DNA from: Hemibagrus wyckioides
Lineage: Eukaryota > Chordata > Actinopteri > Siluriformes > Bagridae
Assembly (NCBI RefSeq): GCF_019097595.1
Contig: NC_080722.1
Span: forward strand, 19,274,630 to 19,338,629
DNA length: 64,000 nt
Direction: 5' to 3'
How positions within the stretch are numbered: position 1 is the stretch's first letter; every line of letters begins with the position of its first letter. Below are positions 58,451 through 64,000 of the stretch, in pieces. A program made the position numbers and the translations under genes. The notes below the pieces were generated by a model. That model saw only the letters and a list, made by a program, of their open reading frames with translations, was not told the origin of the DNA and ran no database searches.

Positions 58451-60168
58451 CCTTACATTGCCCATTTCATGAATTGACTGTATGGCAGATAAATTGTTGG
58501 TAATCCCTCTTTGTCCATGGTAAAATTCCCCCTGCTCTCAGCTGTGCTACATCATCCATTTGGGACTAATCAGAACTGAAAATGAACTTGACTGAACTCC
58601 AAATTAAAAAAGGAAGAAATTGATTGGAGCCATTACTGGAAATCAATCACGGTGGTGAAATGAGCAACATCTGACACTCCAAAAATGACCACCACTTCAG
58701 ACCAAGGAACAAAATGTCAACGTCAATCAAGAATCTATAAATAGTGCGTTCACTTTTTTTCCCCCTCGCTCACTCTGCCACTTTCCCATGGAGGAGCAGG
58801 ATGCTGGAGAGATTGTGAGAGGGTCAGATGGGAAAGAAAAGATGGGGGTCGTGTGCAACTGACGTGGCTAACTGAAGGTTACAGAGAGAGTATGAAAAGG
58901 CCTTGTATCTGTTTTTCATTTGTGTCACCTTGACTGTCTGAGGACACATGCTGTGCATCACGACCGAAACATACCCAGCGGTTCTTGCAGTCATGGATAC
59001 TCCTCCACAACCTCCACACGAGCATAACCTAAAGTAATTAGCTTTGTCCATGAGTCGCATGCTGCCTCACAACATTCATTTATTTATAACAATGACAGTA
59101 ATGCTGTATTCATTTGCAGAAGCAGAACCTGACATGCTCATCGTATATAATTCCTTAACCAGCATTACAAACACAGCAGCCACAGCTTATTTCACACAAT
59201 TCCATAGAGAGAATAAACCTGCATGAAATCCTCGATCAGCCATATTCAACTAAATATTGTTACGTAAAAATCTTCGCGTATTCAATTCCTTGATTCCTTC
59301 CTTTGATTCTTTTGATTCTTTGAAGGCTTGGAGAAGCAACTTGACTGAATGTAGACAGTCACAGTCACCTGTTAATGCTTAAACCTTAGTGATTTATCTG
59401 TTGTATTGTCTAAATAAGACAAAGCAAAATGAGCTTTTTTTGTTTTCATCCCAGGTGAAATGTTTTGCTGCGTAAACATCTGGACCACATCATCTGGCAG
59501 TTGATGATCCCTTGTGTAGAGGAGGTTTTAAATAATGATATTAACAAACTGTAGTATTTATTATTAAGTGGTGCAAGCTTCTGTTGCCATATCAGGAAGT
59601 GTAGCAATGTAGCCCCAAGCACACACACACACACACAGTAAAACTGTTTGTCTCAGAGCATTTTCCTTCACCTGGGTCTTACTCCTTCCTCCTTCCTCCA
59701 CCATGTTCCATGCTCAGCTTATCGCACATCGCTGACGGCAAAGTCAACCTTCTAAAGCTGCTAACACCCACCACCATACATTGTTTTCATACACAGCTAG
59801 TCAGAGGTCATCCCTGCTGCGGCTGTAGTACACATTGCAGGATCTTGACTGGACCCGGTGCTACCCCCTGAGGCACCCCAACCACTGCAAACAGGCTAAG
59901 CTGAAGTTCCTGTGCCAACTTCTGCACAGATTTTTTTAGACATGAGAGCACAATGTCGATATGTTTGAACATTCACGAAGCTCTGTGGTTGTAGTGAGAA
60001 TACTGTCCGAGTTTGGATTGTGCAACGCTGGTCTATAGGATTTAATCTATTAGCATGAGTAGTGGTGTGATATTAATACGCACTTGTGTTACACTTCCTG
60101 AGCAGAGGCAGACCTTGTCTGACTTTCGTCTTTTTATTGGTGTGATTTCACCGTCTATTGGTTTTCCA
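58451..60168. other. Noncoding with one CA tract
   Basis: CA at about 59621-59637. No gene or transposon recognised. Confidence 0.4.
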
Positions 60169-60169
60169 G

Positions 60170-61062
60170 CATGAAATGCCTCTTTCCCATTGCTGGGCTA
60201 CTTCACTGCTGGTCTTTAATATCTGACCTTCATCCATGACTTTATATAAAATTTTATCACTAGCGCTGAGTGGATTATTAACTCAACCTGTTAGAAAATC
60301 CATTCTTTACTCACATTATTAATGCACACATCAGAGCAAATCCTAAACATCTTGCTTGCCTGGTCACTGTACTTCAACATCTTCCGACAACCAACAACAT
60401 GCTTCCTCGTTCATGAGATTTGACTAGTAGCCTGGATGTTTGGATGCAAAGTTACGGCCTAATGGGATTAGCCATGGCAGGTCCACTCCACTGCAAGATT
60501 GCCAGGTCTAATAGCTGACCTTCTTCCATGGCCCTTATTGCTAATAGTGAGTGGGTGATAGACTGATTGGGTCATCAATGGAAAGGATATTATTTCATTA
60601 GATTAAATCTATCCTCATCATTTGCCCAGTCACTGTATTTCTGATTAGAACATCTCTAACCAACACAACCAAGAAGAGATGCTACCTCATTAATTGGTTG
60701 GCATCACAGAACCTGAAACACTTGGCAAAGGATCAGCATTATAGTGTAATGGGATTAGCCATTAGCCACTGCAGGTCACCGCTGGATAGTCATCATTAAT
60801 AGCTGACCTTCTTACATAATGTTTTAAAAGACTTTATAGCTAGTGCTGAGTGGGTCAAGAAAAGCAACTTGTTAGACCATCAAGATATTCATTCAGACAT
60901 CAAATCATCCATTGCCTGCTCAGTGTATTTCTGCCATGAACATCTCTTGACATTCAGGAACAGATGGAATCCTGGCTATAAGCCAGTGCCCCACAGCCTG
61001 AATTAGTTAGGAATGGATCTTTGGAAGCAAAAGTTATGCTGTAATGGGATCAGCCAAGGACA
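60170..61062. repeat. Three degenerate tandem copies of a unit of about 290 bp
   Basis: AATGGGATTAGCCA or a close variant occurs at 60461, 60748 and 61043, spaced 287 and 295 bp. Each repeat then contains AATAGCTGACCTTCTT or a variant (60193 region, 60509, 60808) and GCTGAGTGGRTNA-like (60265, 60546, 60846). CCTGGTCACTGTA, GCCCAGTCACTGTATTTCTG or GCCTGCTCAGTGTATTTCTG follows (60359, 60625, 60915), then AACATCT. The order is conserved in all three. No long frame. The unit is not recognised. Confidence 0.82.
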
Positions 61063-63474
61063 GATTACATTTTACATTATAGGAGGGGATGAGAATATCT
61101 TTTCCCTCCTGTAATTTGCTGTGGTTTCTGCAGGCACACTACAAAATCGGCCAAATTACATGTGCACAATCCGAGTGTGGAAGAGGATTAGTGCGGCGTA
61201 TCAGTCATCGCAGGATCCTCTCAGACTCCAACGCTGGCCATGGCCAAATCCGATCCACTGCCAACAATTCCTTTTGAGCCGCCAAGTGAAAGTGTGTTGT
61301 GTTGTTGCACGTTCCACCTCACTGCAGAAACACACTGCAAACACACACCTTCTATCAAAACCATGCAGTTCTGCTCTGTAGCTCATCTTATTAGAAATAC
61401 ATTAGAAATGAACAGCTGTTTCTTTAGGTCTTTAATGAAGCTCTCAGGCTGCACTTCAGGTCCAAAGCAAACATTAGTGCCAGAATGTAGCTAATCCACC
61501 ACCACTACTGGGTGACACTACATAAAGGTCCAGGCCTGGGTTCCTCACCTGCTGGATGTGGACCAGAATAAAAACAAGCAACTCGAGGTATTTGAGGAAG
61601 TGAACACTGATGCAATTGCAGATTTCTTTTTTATACAGTGCAAAACAAATAACCACAAAGATGTGAAAAAAAAGAAACAAGAAACATAAACTACAGATAC
61701 AGGGCAGAAACAAAGACAGTGAGTGAGTGAGGCTAAAACACGTACATACACCAGCAAGAGCTTGACAATAATGCACACAGAAAGCTGAAGATAAACAGGG
61801 GTGCTAATAAGGAATATGCTGTGGATGATGGGAAATGTATTTCAGCACCATCTGGGTGCTACCATGGCACAGCGAAAGCCATCAACTAGATGTTTTTCTC
61901 GTATAATTAGTGCAGTGGTGTCAGGAGAAGTGTGTGTTTAATCTCGGTTTCAGGTTCAACACATTTGAAGTGGAGGTTAGGTGGTGTGTGCTGGGATGAT
62001 ACATTTGCTTTTATTTTTCTTTTATTTATAAGGAGGGTTTTTTTTGATATACTGGAGATATCAAACCCAGGATTATTAAAACCCTTGGTTCTGGGAAAAG
62101 TGTCAATGTGAAGCACGGCTTAGACGCAAAACATAACCACTTCTAATAACGTTTATAGCAATGTACTAATAATTACTGTGTACACATTAAAAGGTAACTG
62201 CTGTAGCCATTCAGTCAGGAATCAGCACAAATTTGATCTAATTTCTCTCATTTTTAGAAGAGAGAGATGGTTTCTGGCAGCCTTTTCAACCCGACGCTCC
62301 AAAACTTCATGAATTCACACCAAAATATTCCAAGCTGATAAAAGCAGCAGCGATAACTCGGGTAAATAAACAATCGTGATCGTGCGTGCTTGTCAACGTC
62401 AGTGAGACCCTGCAAGGTTTCGCACGTATGATAGTGAGTCGGACAAAAAGATAGAAATGATCGGTTATTTCTTGCTCTGCTCAAGGAGTGATTTATAAGC
62501 AGCAAATGTGAAGGGAGTGTGATAGGAAGAGGCCAAATACGGATTAAGGAGCCTAAGGAGATAGTGGGAGGCACAAAGGAGCCTTTTTTTGATGCATGGC
62601 TAAGTTTAGGAGCTTGACACACACTGCATAAGCGCTCATTTAGCAGCCGTTAGCATTGCCAGTCGCTGCTTTGGGGGTGTGCAGTCATTAAGCATGTGGC
62701 GCAGACTCCCAGGTGCCAACTTCATAATGGCACAGATGAGCAGAGCTGGAGCCGAGAAACCGCCGCGCCAGGCTCTCTAAAGGCCAAACATCCTGGCACT
62801 TTAATTACACACACACACATACACACACAAACTTAACCTCTTCTTATCTTCCTCACACTTCTTTCATGCCTCATGAAATTTGAAGTTAAATCAAAAGTTC
62901 TGTGAGTGAGTTATAAGCAAGTGAATTTCAGTATTAGTTTGACATTCAACGCTTCTCAGTCCTAGACTTTTTGACCCGCCGCTGCTGAATTAGGAGGTGA
63001 TGAAAAACAAGGCAGGCTGTGTTCCAATCTCGCCGTTATTGCGACTGTGTTTAGCGTGACTGATGTTTCAATGACTCCTACGCAACAAAGCAAGCGGAAT
63101 GAGAAAGAACCACTGCAAGTTCTTTAAGATTACCTCTCAGCTCGAACCATCCATCCGAAGGCCGTTTTATTCCGTAAGCAGCTCGCTTCCCGAGTCAACT
63201 CAAACGGTATTCATTTATGCAAAGGTCTCTCTTTAATACTTCGGGATTTAATTCAGCAGGCACGGCTCTGATTTATTCTGGTCCGTTCCTAACAGTGTTT
63301 TCTGCTTGGAATAACCCAAATAGGTTTTCTGCCATTGTGAGCAATGTGGGCTTCATCCAAAAGGTTTCCAACACAACACACCGCTGGCAGGCAGGTTCAT
63401 CAAACCCACAGTGAATTAAAACCTTTCCAGCTTTGAGATGGACAGAAACCTTCTGTATCAAACCATGGCCCTTT
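61063..63474. other. Noncoding, no recognised element
   Basis: Several 60-120-codon frames (for example 62254-62622 minus) show no family features. A CA run lies at about 62806-62828. 62620-62790 is GC-richer than its neighbours. Confidence 0.35.
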
Positions 63475-63475
63475 G

Positions 63476-63594
63476 TATGATATGACATGACACAATACGA
63501 TACGATACAATATAATACGATACAATAGGAATGATATAATAATACAATACGATATGACGCAACACAATATAATATGATATGTTATGATGCAATA
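63476..63594. repeat. (GATAC)n/(AATAC)n-type degenerate pentanucleotide repeat
   Basis: GATAC, AATAC, GATAT and GACAC pentamers run up to the left end of the mariner-type MITE. Confidence 0.85.
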
Positions 63595-63596
63595 TA

Positions 63597-64000
63597 CAGT
63601 GGAATCTCAGCGTAGGATTTGAATTCGTTCTGGAGGCGAGTTCTTTAATTGAAAATTAGTATTGCAAAATGAATTTTCCCATAAGAAATAATGTAAATGC
63701 AGATAATCCGTTCTAGCCACGCAAAAATATGACTAATATTTCTAATACAAAGCGTATGTAAACTGTATGGCTGCTTACAAAGAACTGACCCAAGCCAAGC
63801 ATTCCGTGTGAAGGGTCCTCACAGGAAGTCATGCCACCAAGCTTGGGCTAAAAATAGAACAGACCACCAATGCTACCAATCTGTCAACAAAAAAATGCCC
63901 GAAAAATCAGGAGCTTTTGAGCGCATGCCGAAGGCAACGTTGGTATTGTAGGTTGACTCTTTCCTAACAGCTTTCACTGAGTAAAGTAAAGTAAATAAAG
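63597..64000 (+). mobile_element. Mariner-type MITE, second copy, cut by window end
   Basis: Begins CAGTGGAATCTCAGCG after a TA (63595-63596) and aligns along its whole visible length with 49664-50060. Shared words include CTGGAGGCGAGTTCTT, CCCATAAGAAATAATGTAAA, GTATGTAAACTGTATGGCTG and CACAGGAAGT. Divergence is scattered substitutions and small indels. The right end lies beyond the window. Confidence 0.9.

Overview
Organism and character. The window reads as vertebrate, most likely teleost, nuclear DNA. The evidence is the teleost-type retrotransposons (RTE, L2/Rex1), tRNA-derived SINEs, Tc1/mariner remnants and a heavy load of CA, CT, GATA and AAT microsatellites. Several repeats look ostariophysan or catfish-like from memory, but the species cannot be fixed from this sequence. 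I find no protein-coding gene with convincing exons, no tRNA or rRNA gene, and nothing prokaryotic. All long open frames lie in tandem repeats or in broken transposons. The window is probably intergenic or deep intronic.

Layout. 1-3.4 kb is mostly single-copy DNA with small microsatellites. 3.46-3.63 kb (minus) holds a decayed C2H2 zinc-finger relic, abutted by a G-rich 19-bp minisatellite (3.63-4.61 kb) whose sister array lies at 6.23-6.56 kb. 7.03-8.94 kb is a cluster of CT, AAT, TG and CA tracts. 9.37-10.2 kb is CpG-rich. 10.97-11.6 kb is a 21-bp minisatellite, followed by a LINE-like 3' tail running into (TATC)n. 15.2-15.83 kb is a 31/33-bp minisatellite abutting the 3' end of a dead RTE-type LINE (15.83-18.05 kb, minus). 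That LINE is joined directly to a dead L2/Rex1-type LINE (18.05-19.79 kb, minus). Further minisatellites lie at 20.65-21.4 and 23.13-23.85 kb.

The dominant feature is a tandem array of about 9 kb (27.1-36.15 kb). Its basic unit is 21 bp, and over its right quarter it becomes a homogenised 42-bp dimer. It also contains recent block duplications of about 434 bp.

From 36 to 64 kb, single-copy DNA is interspersed with mobile elements. These include a full-length tRNA-derived SINE with a perfect 16-bp target-site duplication inside an older palindromic repeat (40.6 kb), a second copy of its 3' part (51.2 kb), two copies of another SINE type (42.1 and 49.2 kb, the latter nested in a Rex1-like fragment), and a complete 615-bp mariner-type MITE (49.66-50.28 kb). 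A second MITE copy is cut by the window end (63.6 kb), and a Tc1 transposase fragment lies at 50.84 kb. Two long polypurine tracts lie at 46.5-48.5 kb, and a degenerate unit of about 290 bp is present three times in tandem at 60.2-61.1 kb.

How the parts relate. The window is a mobile-element and tandem-repeat landscape rather than a set of cooperating genes. The clearest relationship is between the RTE LINE and the SINE: the SINE's 3' end copies the RTE 3' terminus, as expected if the SINE uses RTE enzymes to move. Long minisatellites make up roughly a fifth of the window, which suggests a subtelomeric or otherwise repeat-permissive location (inference).
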